Source: Grammothele lineata
Lineage: Eukaryota; Basidiomycota; Agaricomycetes; Polyporales; Polyporaceae
Direction: 5' to 3'
Length of the DNA stretch: 64,000 nt
NCBI GenBank assembly: GCA_002150815.3
Contig: NDFF03000320.1
Span: forward strand, 62,001 to 126,000
The position numbers and the translations under genes are program-made. The notes under the pieces were generated by a model. It ran no database searches. It was not told where the DNA came from and saw only the letters and a program-made list of their open reading frames with translations. Shown here piece after piece: positions 34,733 through 46,547 of the stretch (its first letter is position 1; every line of letters begins with the position of its first letter).

Positions 34733-35630
34733 GGTGGGAGGCAGGACGAGGGCGTCTGGGGCGGCGGGTGGCAGGCGCGGTGGGTGCGGAGGGTGCAGAC
34801 AAGGGCCGGCGGGTGGCGGAGAGGAGGCTGGAAAGGGGACCGAGAGGTATTTGTACTGCGAAGGAGGAGGAAGAAGGCAATCGCATGCGGTACCTGCTCA
34901 CGGAGCTGATCAGGTCCATTTAGGCGAGTCACAGACGTTCGGGTGATAAACCCAGCAGAGGCGGGAGAGGGAGCCCCGGGCCAGCTCGTCGCAGGGCCAG
35001 CGCAGACCGACACAGTCGACATGGTGGTTCTCTCCAGCTTGGGCCGTGCGTGCTTCCTTTCTCTCTCTCCCCGCCAGCCCTGCCTCGAGGCAGCTGCACG
35101 CCCCGACTCTGCCGTATTGCCATCAGCCGTGTAATGCCCCGTATTATCTACCCTCTTAGATTACCCCCTGGCTTATACCATCTCTCCCTGCGCCTGCCCC
35201 GCGCTCCCATCGGCCCCGCGGACCCGGCCCGTGCTCAATATTTGGCGTGGATGCGCTGCCCAGGACCGTGAGCGACGAGGCCGTCGTCCGCACGGCCGTC
35301 CTCGCGGACCCCGCCGTGCCCTGGCAACTTCGGGGACGCGTCTGGGACCGGGATCAAAGCGACAGGCACGCGTGAATGGATGTTATGCCCAGATATGGAC
35401 TTATCCTGCGCACGAGCTCGTATGACGCGCCACCCTTGGCGCCGCCGCGGCGCGCGCTGGGCCGTCACTGCCTCCTCTCTCCTCCGCTGCTATAGCCTGC
35501 TATAGCCCGCCCGTAGTCCTCTCGTCCCCGCCGCCCCGCCGCCCCGCACGTCCCAGTCCGCCATCTCCCCGACCGCCGCCATCTCCCCGACCGCCGCCCT
35601 CGCCCGCCCCCCGCCCTCCCGCCGCACGCC
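34733..35630. promoter_or_regulatory. Divergent intergenic region upstream of NCS1
   Basis: About 900 bases between two divergent starts, GC-rich throughout, with a C-rich leader before the NCS-1 start. Open frames in the left half are antisense to compositionally biased sequence and look spurious. Confidence 0.45.
35558..35593 (+). repeat. 18-base direct repeat, two copies, in the NCS1 leader
   Basis: CCGCCATCTCCCCGACCG occurs twice in immediate succession, about 40-75 bases upstream of the NCS1 ATG. Confidence 0.85.
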
Positions 35631-36632
35631 ATGGGCAAATCGCAGAGCAAGCTCTCCCCGGAACAGCTCGCCGATCTCCAGAAACACACCTACTGTGCGT
35701 GTGTTACCTTCCTCCGCCGGCAGTGCTGCCCCGGTCACTCACAAGACGTGCCTCCCAGTCGATAAGCGAGAGCTGCAGCAGTGGTGAGCACCTCCTCCCG
35801 CGCGTCTCAGCCCCCCTGCGCGCCGATCGCGATCCATCTTCCTCTCGCACGAGCCCTGTCCTCGCCCCGCGCGTCCTTTCCAAGCCGTCCGTTTCGACTC
35901 CCGCGCGCGCCATGCTGAACCACGTTCGCTTCCCAGGTACAAAGGATTCCTCAAGGACTGCCCCTCCGGCCAGCTCGACAAGACCGAGTTCAGCCGAATA
36001 TACAAGCAGTTCTTCCCCTTTGGCGACCCCGGCGAGTTCGCCGACTATGTCTTCAACGTCTTTGACGAGAACAAGAACGGCACCATCGACTTCAAGGAGT
36101 TCATCTGCGCGCTCAGCGTCACCAGCCGCGGCCGGTTAGATGAGAAGCTCAAATGTGCGATACATTAACGTAATCTTCGACATCCTTCGCTGCCCAATAT
36201 TGACCCGCACCCGGCTGCACATGACAGGGGCCTTCCAGCTCTACGACATTGATGGCGACGGCTTCATCACATATGCGGAGATGCTCCAGATTGTCCAGTC
36301 AATATACAAAATGACCGGCCAGATGGTGAAGCTCCCCGTCGACGAGGACACGCCCGAGAAGGTGAGCAGCGTTGTCCTTGGAACCCAACCAACTGCGCCC
36401 TGATCGAATCCCCCGCTCTCAGCGCGTCGATAAGATTTTCCGGAACATGGATCGGGACAAGGACGCTAAGCTGACGTACGACGAGTTCGTCGAGGGAAGC
36501 AAACAAGATCCGACCATTGTACAGGTGGGCGATGGTTCCTTTCTTCAGACGATCGTAAACTCAGTCGGGGTTTCGTTCCGACCCGCGCACGTTCACACAC
36601 AGGCATTGTCATTGTACGATGGGCTTGTATAG
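35631..36632 (+). CDS. NCS1: Neuronal calcium sensor 1 / frequenin
   Basis: Exons 35631-35694, 35759-35783, 35937-36154, 36228-36361, 36423-36524 and 36603-36632 give exactly 190 residues, the standard NCS-1 length. MGKSQSKLS is an N-myristoylation signal. EF-hand 1 is degenerate ([13 protein letters not shown], the Cys-Pro NCS signature). EF-hands 2-4 have intact loops: [24 protein letters not shown] and [12 protein letters not shown]. The calcium-myristoyl switch protein activates phosphatidylinositol 4-kinase (Pik1) at the Golgi in yeast and takes part in calcium tolerance in fungi. The 25-base second exon and the 30-base last exon are unusually small but restore the family sequence precisely. 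Confidence 0.96.
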
Positions 36633-37206
36633 CGGGACACAAGGACGGGGTTCGCGGTCGTCACTCTTTCTCCTTCGTAAGTTGTCACCATATATACACC
36701 GGCTATGTTTTACTCACGCGCAAGCACGAAGACCCTTCGGACGAGCATACCACCTATTTCCAATACCTTCATCGCATCGTCACGGACTCTGTGTGTCATG
36801 TTGTTCGCCGCTAAAGGCTTGAAGTCCTGCAGGTTGTATTGATGTATCCCGCTACTGATGTCATAGACGGTGGAAATGTATGTTATACAGTGTTGTTGTG
36901 GGTAATTCACCCTCAGAAAGGTTCCTTCTTGTGCGACGTCATATCTTGACCGCCACAACGTCACGCTTCACAAAGAGCCGACCGTGTGCTGTACATTTTC
37001 CGCAGCTAGCTCGATCGCTCTAGTGTCTTTAGAGGCGCTTATGTGGTTTGACTTCGAGTCTTGGGTTTGTGTTTCGTAGATCTGCCTCATTTCGGCCTCT
37101 CAGCCGGCACGATTCACACTCGATCACATCAACACGGCAACTCTCTTTAGTCTCAAAACCCTCATCAGCACATTCAATACGCAATAGTACAATCGACGCG
37201 CCGTCA
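36633..37206. other. Convergent intergenic, about 570 bases
   Basis: Between the 3' ends of NCS1 and EMC3. AT-rich, no coding signal. Confidence 0.4.
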
Positions 37207-38578
37207 CTACTGCCACCCCTCGGGCAGCCGGCCGTACTTCTTCAGGATCCGCGTGTCCGCGTCGGCCGCGATCCACGCGTGTAGGCCCTCCGAGAACTCG
37301 AGGTTGTCCCGCTCCGTCTTGAACAGCTTGTTGTAGTCCTGAGGTTGGCCCGCCTGGGGCGTCGCCGCCGCCGCGAACGGCCCGGTCGCCATGTCGCGCG
37401 AGGAGTCGGCGGCTGTACCGGTACGCGCACACACAGTGACGCGGTAAATGTGACGAGCGCGGCAGACGCGGTAGCGGACGGCGTATAGGAACAGAAGGAG
37501 AGGAAGCGTGGCACAGCTCCTCCGGTCAGCAAGCGTCCGCGGTAGAAGGATGGGGAGGGAGGGGCACGCACAGTTCTCGCCGCCGAGGATGAGCCGGTAA
37601 AGGCCATTGAGACCGAAGAAATTGAGGAAATACCACGAGAGCGAGGACACCCAGCGAACGTCCATGTCCGGTGTCTCCACGCCGCGCTGAAGCATGCTCT
37701 TGAAGCCTAGAGTGAGCGGGAAGGGTAGCTTGACTGGGCGGGGGAATTCGACCGTCAGTGACCATAATGGTAGGTATTCAGACGCAGTGCAGGAATAGAG
37801 GATAGAGACCGAGCGAACGGTGTCTTTGCGCGGCGAAGCCGCGGGCAGAAGCGCCAGGATGAAAGGACATCGCGGCAGCTTGCGCCAGAATGTGTGACGA
37901 GGCGGGGAAACGGGGGAGGGACGGAAACTAGTGGCCAAATACGGGGTAGAGTACTCACTAAGGACAAAACCCTGGAAGAAGAAATTGATCCACCCCATGA
38001 TGACCATCTGTGGGACCATCATCACCATCTGCGTCTTCATTTGGCCCATCATGCCGTCCATGGCAGCGGGGTCTGTGAGCGGGTTCGGTGGCGCGACCTT
38101 GTCCGCGTCGCCTTTAGGCGGGCCATCCTTGAGGTATGCGCCATCCGCGAACGACCGTGAGAGGTGCTGCGAAATGGCCTTGTAGTGTGCAGATGGTAAC
38201 GGCGAGTTCGCAGATGTTGCGCGAAGGATTTGAGACCGCACGAGGGCACGCCTGGAGGGATGTACATGGGTGACGAGGTGGGGTGCAGTCAATGAGGGTA
38301 GACGCACTGTTCTCGGATGGCGCTTCTTGGGAGTTTTTTGGGAGCGGACTGTAGAAGTAGTACCACATAGTGCCGCAAAATGCCCACGAGGATCTTTGAA
38401 ACACAAGTTAAACCCTGGAGAACGTATTACGATGGGCAAGGCACACCATGACCACTGTGATTGGGAATAACACCCAATCCCGTATCTGTGGGTCGAGATA
38501 CAGCGAGACTCTGTGAATAGTAAGTCACCTTGAAGGAATGTAACTCAACATGCACAGAACATACGTAGAGCTCGACAT
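37207..38578 (-). CDS. EMC3: ER membrane complex subunit 3
   Basis: The first exon (MSSST) joins [20 protein letters not shown]. After the next intron comes [20 protein letters not shown] with RSAIREQ, then [13 protein letters not shown]. The central amphipathic Met-rich segment [20 protein letters not shown] plus [13 protein letters not shown], and [20 protein letters not shown] with [20 protein letters not shown], are highly characteristic of EMC3. The C terminus ([20 protein letters not shown]) is also conserved. EMC3 is the YidC/Oxa1-like insertase subunit of the EMC, inserting tail-anchored and multipass proteins into the ER. Most of the gene (37207-38439) happens to stay open through its introns, which could mislead gene finders. 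Confidence 0.94.
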
Positions 38579-38935
38579 AGTAGCGGTGGGCGGAGGCCTT
38601 CGATAGCACAGCTAGTGAGCCCAACGAGGCCACGGATGACGAGGACCGTCGGCGCGCGCCAACGCCGCCAACATCCCACGTACACTTCGGATCAGCGGAC
38701 CGATGACGGCCCGTTCACGCCGCCGGTGTGGCTGAGCTCTGCAAGAGCTCTCGACGATGCCTTTGGACCTCCAAATCTCCTGAAGACACGAAGAAGTGTA
38801 CGGCATGTTAGCCTCGTTTACAGACCGTATGTTGAGAAGAGCGCCATGAATTGAATGCATGATGTGTGTCGAAAAGAAAGCATTAAGTAACATGATGGAT
38901 TAACCACTGCCAACTTGGTCCGACCCAGCATCAAC
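38579..38935. other. Intergenic, about 360 bases
   Basis: EMC3 promoter and GH71 3' flank. No further feature seen. Confidence 0.4.
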
Positions 38936-40401
38936 TTAAGCAATATGGACCACCTGGTAATTGAAGTTGCACACTCCGTCCGTATCCGATACAACATCCT
39001 GGGTGCTGCTTCCGGCGCCCATAACCTGTCCATCCGGTCCCACAAGCTCTACCGTTTGGGCGCCGGTCTTGATGGGCACCGCCGCCGAGTTGAGGCCCGG
39101 CTGAGTGGGCAGTGTCGCGACGACGCTACCACCGGTGGAAACGCGCATCGTTACTCCAGTTGTGTTGGTGGGAAGCAGAACGGCGATGTTGATCTGGTCG
39201 CGCGCGTTGTCGGCGCCGTCAGGCCGACCCAAGCTGTCTCCGGAGCACGACGCAGTCGAGAGAAGTGGCCGGTACCAAAACGCTCCTGCGAACTCCCCGA
39301 AAGGCGTGATTGCACTTGTGCTCGTCGCGCCATTTTTGTATGCCACAATGAACGGTGCGAGAACGTCTTGCCATGATGTGTGGTCGTACCCGTTTGAGTA
39401 TGCTTGGATCGCGGGTGCGCTTGCGATCGCCTCGGGCCAGCAGTTGCCGATATAGTGCGACTCCCCCGAGTCGTTCCATGTGATGATTTCGACGAAGTCG
39501 GGCTGCAGCTCGAGCACCTGCTCCATACGCTCTGGCATGTTCAGATCGCCGATACGATACCAGTTCTGATCGTTGTCGATGTGTTTGAACTGAAGGGAAG
39601 ACAGAGCTGCCGACGCATCACTTCAGTATATCAGAGAATGTATAGGTGGAAGGGGAACATACGCATCATGTATAGCTTGCTCGCGTCATGAGCCGCTTGT
39701 AAACCTGCTTGGTCCTTCGCGGAACTGACATTGACTTGACCCTCGCTAATCTCGGGCCAGGCAGACTCCCAGCTGAAGACGCCATCGACGACGGGATAGT
39801 TGCTGAAAAAAGTGGCGTCATATATGGCACCGCCGTAGTCATCAAAATCGGGGACGAAGAAGGGGTTAATGCCCTCGGCCGCGAGCGGATCCTTGAATTG
39901 TGACTGCCAACCCGCGCTGGGACTGCTCGCGCCGAACGACTTGGCGCCGCCGTCGAAAGTGCTGACGAACGGGCGGCCCTCATGCTGATAGTATGCGGGA
40001 CTGCTCTGGTACTGCTGGAAGAGGGGGATGAAGGAGGACGGCTGATCCAGTACGGACATGTCGAATGAGAAAAAAAGCTTGAAGTTATTGGCCTCGGCGG
40101 CGTCGAAGAGGAGCTGAATCGCGTTTGTCGACCAGTCTGACGACACGTCCTGGACGTTAAGGGCGAAAGCGTCAAGGCTCATCTTCTGCGCATCCTGTAC
40201 GTCCTTGACAGCTTCATCTGAGCCACCCATGCTGCCCACCTACAAGCGTACCTATCAGTGAGCAATCATGACACTGCGGTTCGAGAACATACTACATACG
40301 AGATAATGAGCGAACACGCCCTTGAGATCAGCCTTTGCGCGCCCGAAGAAGCACACCACGGTGCCGAGACATGCAATGGTAGAAGGCTTAGAGAAACGCA
40401 T
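38936..40401 (-). CDS. Secreted glycoside hydrolase family 71 (alpha-1,3-glucanase, mutanase)
   Basis: Starts MRFSKPSTIACLGTVVCFFG with a Sec signal peptide that probably ends after RAKA, then DLKGVFAHYL, the GH71 N terminus. The catalytic domain includes DAFALNVQDVSSDWSTNAIQ, FKLFFSFDMSVL and EGRPFVSTFDGG. It continues with INPFFVPDFDDYGGAIYDAT, VVDGVFSWESAWPE and PDFVEIITWNDSGESHYIGN. The acidic residues in FDFDM-, DFDD- and TWNDSGES-type motifs fit the family's proposed catalytic carboxylates. The C-terminal about 150 residues form the beta-domain found in fungal GH71 (NIAVLLPTNTTGVTMRVSTG). The enzyme hydrolyses alpha-1,3-glucan, either the fungus's own wall or that of other fungi. No CBM24 or linker is present, so it is the short form. 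Confidence 0.93.
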
Positions 40402-41943
40402 ACTGCTGAGGTGAAGGGGTTGTGAAGGGCGTAGAAGGTGTCGGGGCGCGAGTCAAAGTGCTAACTCGACTGAAGCTCTTATACAGACCAACGTCGCTAT
40501 ATCCTTCCATCTTCGCTCCAATACAAAGTTGCGTCATCGAGGCCGGATGTATAATCAGAACCGGTGAGCTAACAGCTTCGACCATCGCAAATGAACGGAG
40601 AAACTAGATCAAGCGAATGACTTCTTGCTATGTTGCTACGCAAGGTGACCCCAGTGCGGCTAGGCGCGTGATCCGCAAAGAAGACGGTTCTCGGGTCTTG
40701 TGAATGACTTCCAGATCTCTGTACCGCGTGGAACACAGGTCTCGAGGGTGGTGCATCCACATATGAGTGATCGTTGCATAAATGCGGGCTGACTCTAGCC
40801 GTCGGAAAGGTTCTGGAGAGGGCTCGGTCGTAGCCATGAACGTAGCACATTCGATAGTTGACCTTCACGGCTGCAAGCGCGTCGCCGCCCAGGATGAGGC
40901 TGAACCTGTCTAATAAGAGTGTGTCAACCATGCAGCGCACGCGCTTCGAAGGGTTCTTGAATCATGGTCTGTGGTCGACCGTCCTGGTTCCGAGTCATGA
41001 ATCTATTGAGTATCCGTCATTATATGTGACCAGAGGCAATTTAGAGAGGATCAAAGCTTTTGATGATAGGGAAAGGCAACGTACCACGTCACACGGGAGC
41101 AGGAACTCCGTGCCGAGAGGTGCATTCACAGACAGTGGAGGGCGACGGTCGACTTGGGATCTAGTAACATAGGTGTAGAGATTGAAAGAATGACGGAGTT
41201 ATAAGCGCCTCGCTTGTTCCAGTCGGAACCGCCACCGGGAGGACCAAATATCCGCCAACTCGGCGTGTGGCAGTGTACCCGTTGTTGAAGGGATCGATCA
41301 CGACGTCTAGCTTCTCCGAATTGCAGCAGCTAGCCTGGCAACATGTCCTTCAAGTTGGCATGCGCCAAGTGGAACGAGCACAAGTGGAATTGAACGTCTA
41401 GCCCAAGCAATATCAAGAGATCAAGGCCTATGTTGGTTTCCCGGAGCTGCCAGATCGCACTGCACGCCGCACTATCAGGTCAAGTTGGTCGGGTCCGATT
41501 AGGACTACGAAGAGGTCTGCGCTAGGGAAGGCTTCCATAGAGTCCTACCAACACTGGGCACACGAACGACTCATGTTTACGGATGCTCCCCTTTCATTGA
41601 GAGAATAGAGAAGGAGGGGAAGGGGAAGGTAGGAAGAGGAGTAGTAGTGGAAAGAAGGGCGGGAGGAGGGAGGGGATTCGCTGAGTGTATGTTAGTTTCC
41701 CGCTCAGGGGCCCTCATTAATGACCGGCGAAACGTTGGAGAGTCGCTCCAAGTACCATATACGAAGTTGTGAACGCGATGACAATGCTTCTTTGTTAGCT
41801 TGACGCCTATACACCCAAAACGCAATTACAACGCCGTCCTTGTACACAATAGGGGGCTAGAGTCGACCCCTGAATAAAAACCGTGTTGCCATCCATTCTG
41901 TCCCTCCTTTCTTTCTCTCAACCCATCCTACGTTCGCTCCGAG
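40402..41943. other. Gene-poor interval, about 1.5 kb
   Basis: Upstream of GH71 (-) and of the first MYND-like gene (+). A minus-strand frame at 40569-40940 begins MRCMVDTLLLDRFSLILGGD and continues for 123 residues with no recognised domain; it may be a fragment. The rest shows no coding signal. Confidence 0.35.
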
Positions 41944-42658
41944 ATGAGTGGCACCCGCCAGTGTGCTTACCCTGCTTGTCAGTCACCGATCTCCCTACAC
42001 GCCGTTCACTGCCAGGGATGCGGTCGGACGCGCCACTGGTGCCGCGCACATGATCCCACCGTAAGTTCAACCCGTACGGCTACGCATGCTCTGTCCGACC
42101 TGACTGTTACCGTAACCATAGAATATCCATCACCATCAATACGAAGATGGCGCTTGGACCACCATTGTCGGAGCACACGAGTCCGACGCCGACAGCCCTC
42201 CGCAGTACACAGATTGCAGGAGGGAGCACACATCGGTTTTCGCGGCAACTTTTGGGGAGATGTTGGCTCAGGAACTGGTCGAGGAGGAAGAAGATCCTGG
42301 TTTTGGGGCGTGGACGCCCGATGAATCCCGAGCGCAACGAGAAATGATCAGGCGCACTCTCAGGGACGAGCTATCGCAGCAGAGACAGGACATTCAGAAG
42401 ATGGTTCGGGCGGAGGTACGGCGAGAAGCTTTTGGGGGTGCGATGGAGGCCGGGTTCATCCTGATACTCGGGTACGGTGCATGGAGAATACTCCCATTCC
42501 TCATGCCTTGGGGTGCGTGGTTTGTGAACAAGGCATTTTCGTTCTCTGCAGTGGCATTCGGGTGGGGAGCGAAGGCTGCGCTGTTGATCGCTGAGATGTG
42601 TTTGTACTGCATGGTTGTTCTATATGTCATGAAACGCGTAGGGTTGTACACTGCTTAA
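41944..42658 (+). CDS. MYND-like zinc-finger membrane protein, tandem copy 1
   Basis: Exons 41944-42060 and 42122-42658 give 217 residues. The N terminus carries CAYPACQSP, CQGCGRTRHWCRAHD and, after the intron, HHHQYEDG. This spacing follows a MYND-type finger (C-x4-C, C-x2-C, x-C-x3-H, H-x3-C), but the last Cys is replaced by Gly. A middle acidic region (ELVEEEEDPGFGAWTPDE) is followed by a charged helix (RRTLRDELSQQRQDIQKMVR) likely to form a coiled coil. Two hydrophobic segments come next: EAGFILILGYGAWRILPFLM and AALLIAEMCLYCMVVLYVMK. The protein is probably anchored in a membrane, with the finger and helix on one side. A paralogue lies 400 bases downstream. No function is known to me. 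Confidence 0.75.
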
Positions 42659-43055
42659 TTGTACTGCTCTACTCCCTGTGGTTCGTGTCGAAGCCATTTG
42701 TGGCTCGCTGCTTGCGACCTATTGCAATGTATTCTAGGACGTTATATTGGTACGCACTATATAAGTGCACAACTGTGCTCTGAGCTGCCGTGAAACGTAT
42801 CCCTTGCAAGAAGCAGGTCAGGCAGTCTCGATTTGCTCTGGCGGTGTCAGCGCCCGGTCTCGATGGAGCCCCGTTGTGGGAACTTACTCGAAGTCATGGA
42901 AGTCCACCGTGCTTCTTTGCTAACTTAGTACCTGCACTCACCGTAGCACAATCCTTGCCATGGACCCGTATAAGAAACAGGGTGTGCAAGCATTACTTGG
43001 AGGAAAGTCCCACCGCTGTTCTCTCCCGACGGTCCGCCAAACCCACATAACTGAA
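42659..43055. other. Intergenic between the MYND-like pair, about 400 bases
   Basis: Promoter of copy 2. A TATAAG-like motif lies at 42969-42974. No coding signal. Confidence 0.35.
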
Positions 43056-43728
43056 ATGAGCGGCCTCCAATGCGCCTACCCTCGCTGTCTGCAGCCGGCG
43101 TCGGACCGTGCCCGCTGCCTGACATGCACAACAGTACGTTATTGTTGCTGGGACCATGCTTGTAGGGTTGGTCAACCTTCAGGATCACATTGAGACGTCG
43201 CATGTAGAATTGACTGCATACCTATAGGACATAGGTCGCCACCAGTACGAAGATTGCCCCACCCCTGCTCCCTATGTAAGCGCGCGAGGTCGCGAGTACC
43301 TCAACGTCGAGGTGGACGTTCCGGCGTTTGCAACATTCTTCGGGAGAGGACGGCAAGAAGACGAGATCCCTGACACCCCGGGCTGGGAGGACGAGGAAGG
43401 CGAGAAACAGGGCCGGGCAATCAGGCGTATGCTGAAGGAGGAACTGGCCCTCGAGAGACAGGCTGTTGAAAAAATTGTTCGCACGGAGGTGGTACGCGTT
43501 CGGTTTGCCGTTATGGAGGTCACGATCTTCGTTACGATTGGGTATAGTCTCCGAACGATATTGCCGCCTCTGGTGTCTTTGGGATTTTGGCTGATGAAAA
43601 GGGCCTTGATGGTCTCTGCGGAGGTGTTCCGATGGGGCGTGAAGATCTCATCCCCGGTTGCTCAGTGGTGCTTCTATCCTTTGCTCGCTCTGCTCTTCTT
43701 CAGGCGTGTGGTAGCCTATATTCCTTAA
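43056..43728 (+). CDS. MYND-like zinc-finger membrane protein, tandem copy 2
   Basis: Exons 43056-43166 and 43228-43728 give 203 residues. The finger is complete here: CAYPRC, CLTCTTVRYCCWDHACR and, after the intron, GRHQYEDC. The intron sits at the same place in the finger as in copy 1. The middle region is acidic (DTPGWEDEEGEKQG) and followed by a charged helix (RRMLKEELALERQAVEKIVR) that aligns with copy 1. Hydrophobic segments MEVTIFVTIGYSLRTILPPL and VAQWCFYPLLALLFFRRVVA end the protein. Compared with copy 1 the sequence is diverged but collinear from end to end, so the genes arose by tandem duplication and both look intact. Start ATG is preceded by a good context (A at -3). Confidence 0.75.
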
Positions 43729-43885
43729 TCGTACTGCGTGGGTTCTTGTAGCATACACCGACGTCGCGTATTGTCCATTGGTCACCACCTGCTGCGCCCG
43801 TTCGCCATATCCTTGATAGAGTGACCGTATAAAAACAACAGATAAGACCTAAATAATCATGAAACATATCTCGCCATCCGGCAGG

Positions 43886-46150
43886 TCAGAGAGCCTCCTT
43901 CGGTTTGGTATCCGCTTGAGCTTCCACATCGATGACTTCGGTGGCGTGCACTTCCTCATCCTCATCTTCTTCGGGGATGATGAGATTCAGCACGACAGCC
44001 ACGAGGCCCGCGATGAGGACTGGTACCAAGCCGAGTCAGCTCACATCCGTTTTCAAGATGCCAAAGGAAGGAGCTCACAAGGTGTCTCAAGCACAATTGT
44101 GATCGAGTCAAACAGACCCTGGAGGCCGCTGCTCGGGTTGTCGACGCCGTCAAAGAGGTGCGTGAAGATACCTGGGACGAGCAGGTCGCCCACGCCGAAC
44201 GCCATCGCCGCGGCGAGGATGAAGCGGTCGCGTCGCGTAAAGCGGTTGTACGACAACACACGCACGCCTGAAACTGCCACAGACGCGAACAGGAACGTTG
44301 TTACGCCACCCAAGACCGGGTTCGGGACTATGTCACGATGTGTGGTTGGTCAGCCACTCGAGCGGGTGATGAGACGCGGCAAGTACGGAGAGACGACACG
44401 CACTGGCAAGGAAAAACCCGGAGATCTTGCCAAGAATGCCGAAGAGGATGAGGAACGCGCAGCAGAAACGACCTGCGGTGCGGTTTGCGCAGCGGGTAAT
44501 CGCGATGACGCCGTTGTTTTGCGCGAAAATGGAGAGTGGGGTGACGGTGAAGAGCGCGGACATGAAACCACCGATACCATCGCTCTGTGGGTGAGATGAA
44601 AGTTAACAAGGCGGATCCGTCAACAGGAGAAGGTGATACTCACGAGGACACCACCCTGAATGCGGCTGTCGAACTCCTCGCCAACGACGGCTACGCGGGA
44701 GACTTCTGCAGAAGCGGTAACATCACCAATTGCCTCCATCATGACCGAAACTGTACGATAGAATGTTAGACGGTTTGTGATACGAAACTAACTCCTCGAC
44801 ATACTGTATACGGCCAGCATGGGCAGGATTGCGGGAGCGTAGACGCGGATCTTGAAGGTGTGAACCCTACACATTGCCAACAATGATTACCAAAATGAAT
44901 GTCAGTGTAAGGTACAACAACATACCACAAGAACGTGATGGCTGGTGCAGAGTCGATACTGCTCCTATCGATGTAACCTGCCGCGCCAGCGACAATGCAG
45001 CCAACCGCTAGCCCAAGAATGATCGAGATGTTCTTAAGGAACGGCGAGCCGAATAGCTCAACGATAATGATGGTGACGAAGGACAAGAACCCGAGTCCAA
45101 TGAACTCCGGAGAGCCCCAAGGAAGCGGGCGGGGAGCATTGATCGTTGGACAGAGCTGGAAGATGCCAGAGGTAGGCCGGCTCGAGCAGTCGTTTGAGCC
45201 ACCGCCCCAGTTCGGGATACCTGACGAGCCAACGAGCGACGCGCCAATCATGACGATAACCGTGCCAGTGACCATGGGAGGGAAAATGCGCTTGAGGGTC
45301 TTCGCGGGCGCGAACGAAAGCAGGATTTCCAGGAACGAGCAAATCAGCGAAGTCCCTGGAGGTTGTCAGGTTATGATTGTCAGACGTGCCGGGTTCGATC
45401 TCACCAAGTACCATGCCATACGCATCGGGGCACGCGCCTCGCGTAACAGTGCCATCTGCAGAGGTTGTTGAAGGACATGTGCCGTTGGCGTACATAGCAT
45501 CGAAAATCTGAGAGAGATGACGTCACGAGAGGGTAGGGAAGAGAAGAAACAGGTCATACTGCGTTCGCGGTGCTCAGAGTCGCAAAACTCGTCCCGACGA
45601 CGGTGAGTAGACCCGTCCCAAGGTAGTAGTTGCGAAACAGGCGGATCCTAGACATTTGCACCAAACTGAGGATACCTACAGGAAGCCGTTCAACGTTCTG
45701 GGCGTAAAATATGATTCATGAGATAAACCCACCGCAACCAATCAAGGATGCAGAGATCATGTAGGCGGAAGTGGCGGCGTCGAGATTGAGGGTACTCGCG
45801 AAGATGATCGGAGGTGTGATGAGCCCAGCCAGCATCGCAAGAGCATGTTGAAGACCATTGGCGGCCGCAAGTATGATGGGGAGGTCGGATTCAAGAGGGT
45901 AGAAGGGCGGTGTGCGCTTCACTTTTCTCCCTTTGCGCCCCCACGGAAGCGAGGGCATGCAAAGCCAGCTGTAGTCATAGTCCCCAATCCAGCCGTGTCG
46001 GGTGGTCACTTTGTCATGGAGATATTTGGCGCGTCTCCGGAGGTCCCAGCTACGCGTCGAGGCCTGCGCTGCCGGGGGAGCGTGGAGAGAAGGCGAAGGC
46101 GAGGGTTGCTTCTCGGGCTGCTCCGTGGTGATTGACTCGTGTGCGGACAT
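43886..46150 (-). CDS. Purine (uric acid/xanthine) permease, NAT/NCS2 family
   Basis: A cytosolic N terminus from 46150 (MSAHESITTEQPEKQPSPSP) leads to KRTPPFYPLESDLPIILAAA, GLQHALAMLAGLITPPIIFA and then 12-14 hydrophobic segments. Landmarks are FRNYYLGTGLLTVVGTSFAT (contains the conserved His/Tyr-Gly-Thr-Ser region), GTVIVMIGASLVGSSGIPNW, EAIGDVTASAEVS and the NAT signature QNNGVIAITRCANR. The last contains Q-N-x-G-x4-T-R, which lines the substrate site. The C-terminal tail is acidic (PEEDEDEEVHATEVIDVEAQ). Family members UapA and UapC take up xanthine and uric acid with protons at the plasma membrane. Substrate choice cannot be settled from motifs alone, but fungal UapA/UapC-type transport is likely. 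Confidence 0.92.
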
Positions 46151-46547
46151 GGCGGGGGAACGTTGTCCGGGAGGGATAGGGTGGGAGTCACTCGCCGAAG
46201 CGTGGGTGTCTTCGAGTGGTATATATTGTGTTTGGATGCATTCTGGGCTGTCGAAATTTGAGGAGCCCAGCAGCGATAAGGGGAGTGGCTGCTGTCAGCC
46301 GAGATAAGTACTGCTCGCTGGGGGCAGTCCGACTCCCCGCATTCCTCGGGCGTATCGCGAACCGTCGGGGCGCTTGTCTGTCGCGTGGCGCGTGCCTCGG
46401 TGCCGTGGCTGCTTGACTTGGCCAAGCTCAGGTTATTCGCCAGCAGCCAGAGTGCCTGGTCTATGCCGCTTGTCGCCCTTCCTTCTCTCTCTCAGCCTTA
46501 CTTTCTCGTGCACACGCCGGCTTGTACAATTTCGAACTTAGGGGCCA
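46151..46547. promoter_or_regulatory. Bidirectional intergenic region permease / SLH1
   Basis: About 400 bases between divergent starts. No clear TATA box or repeat. Confidence 0.4.

Noticed and set aside
37207..38439. A continuous 410-residue minus-strand frame as a single-exon gene
   Set aside because: It reads through several introns of EMC3. The spliced model restores the conserved N terminus and family spacing.
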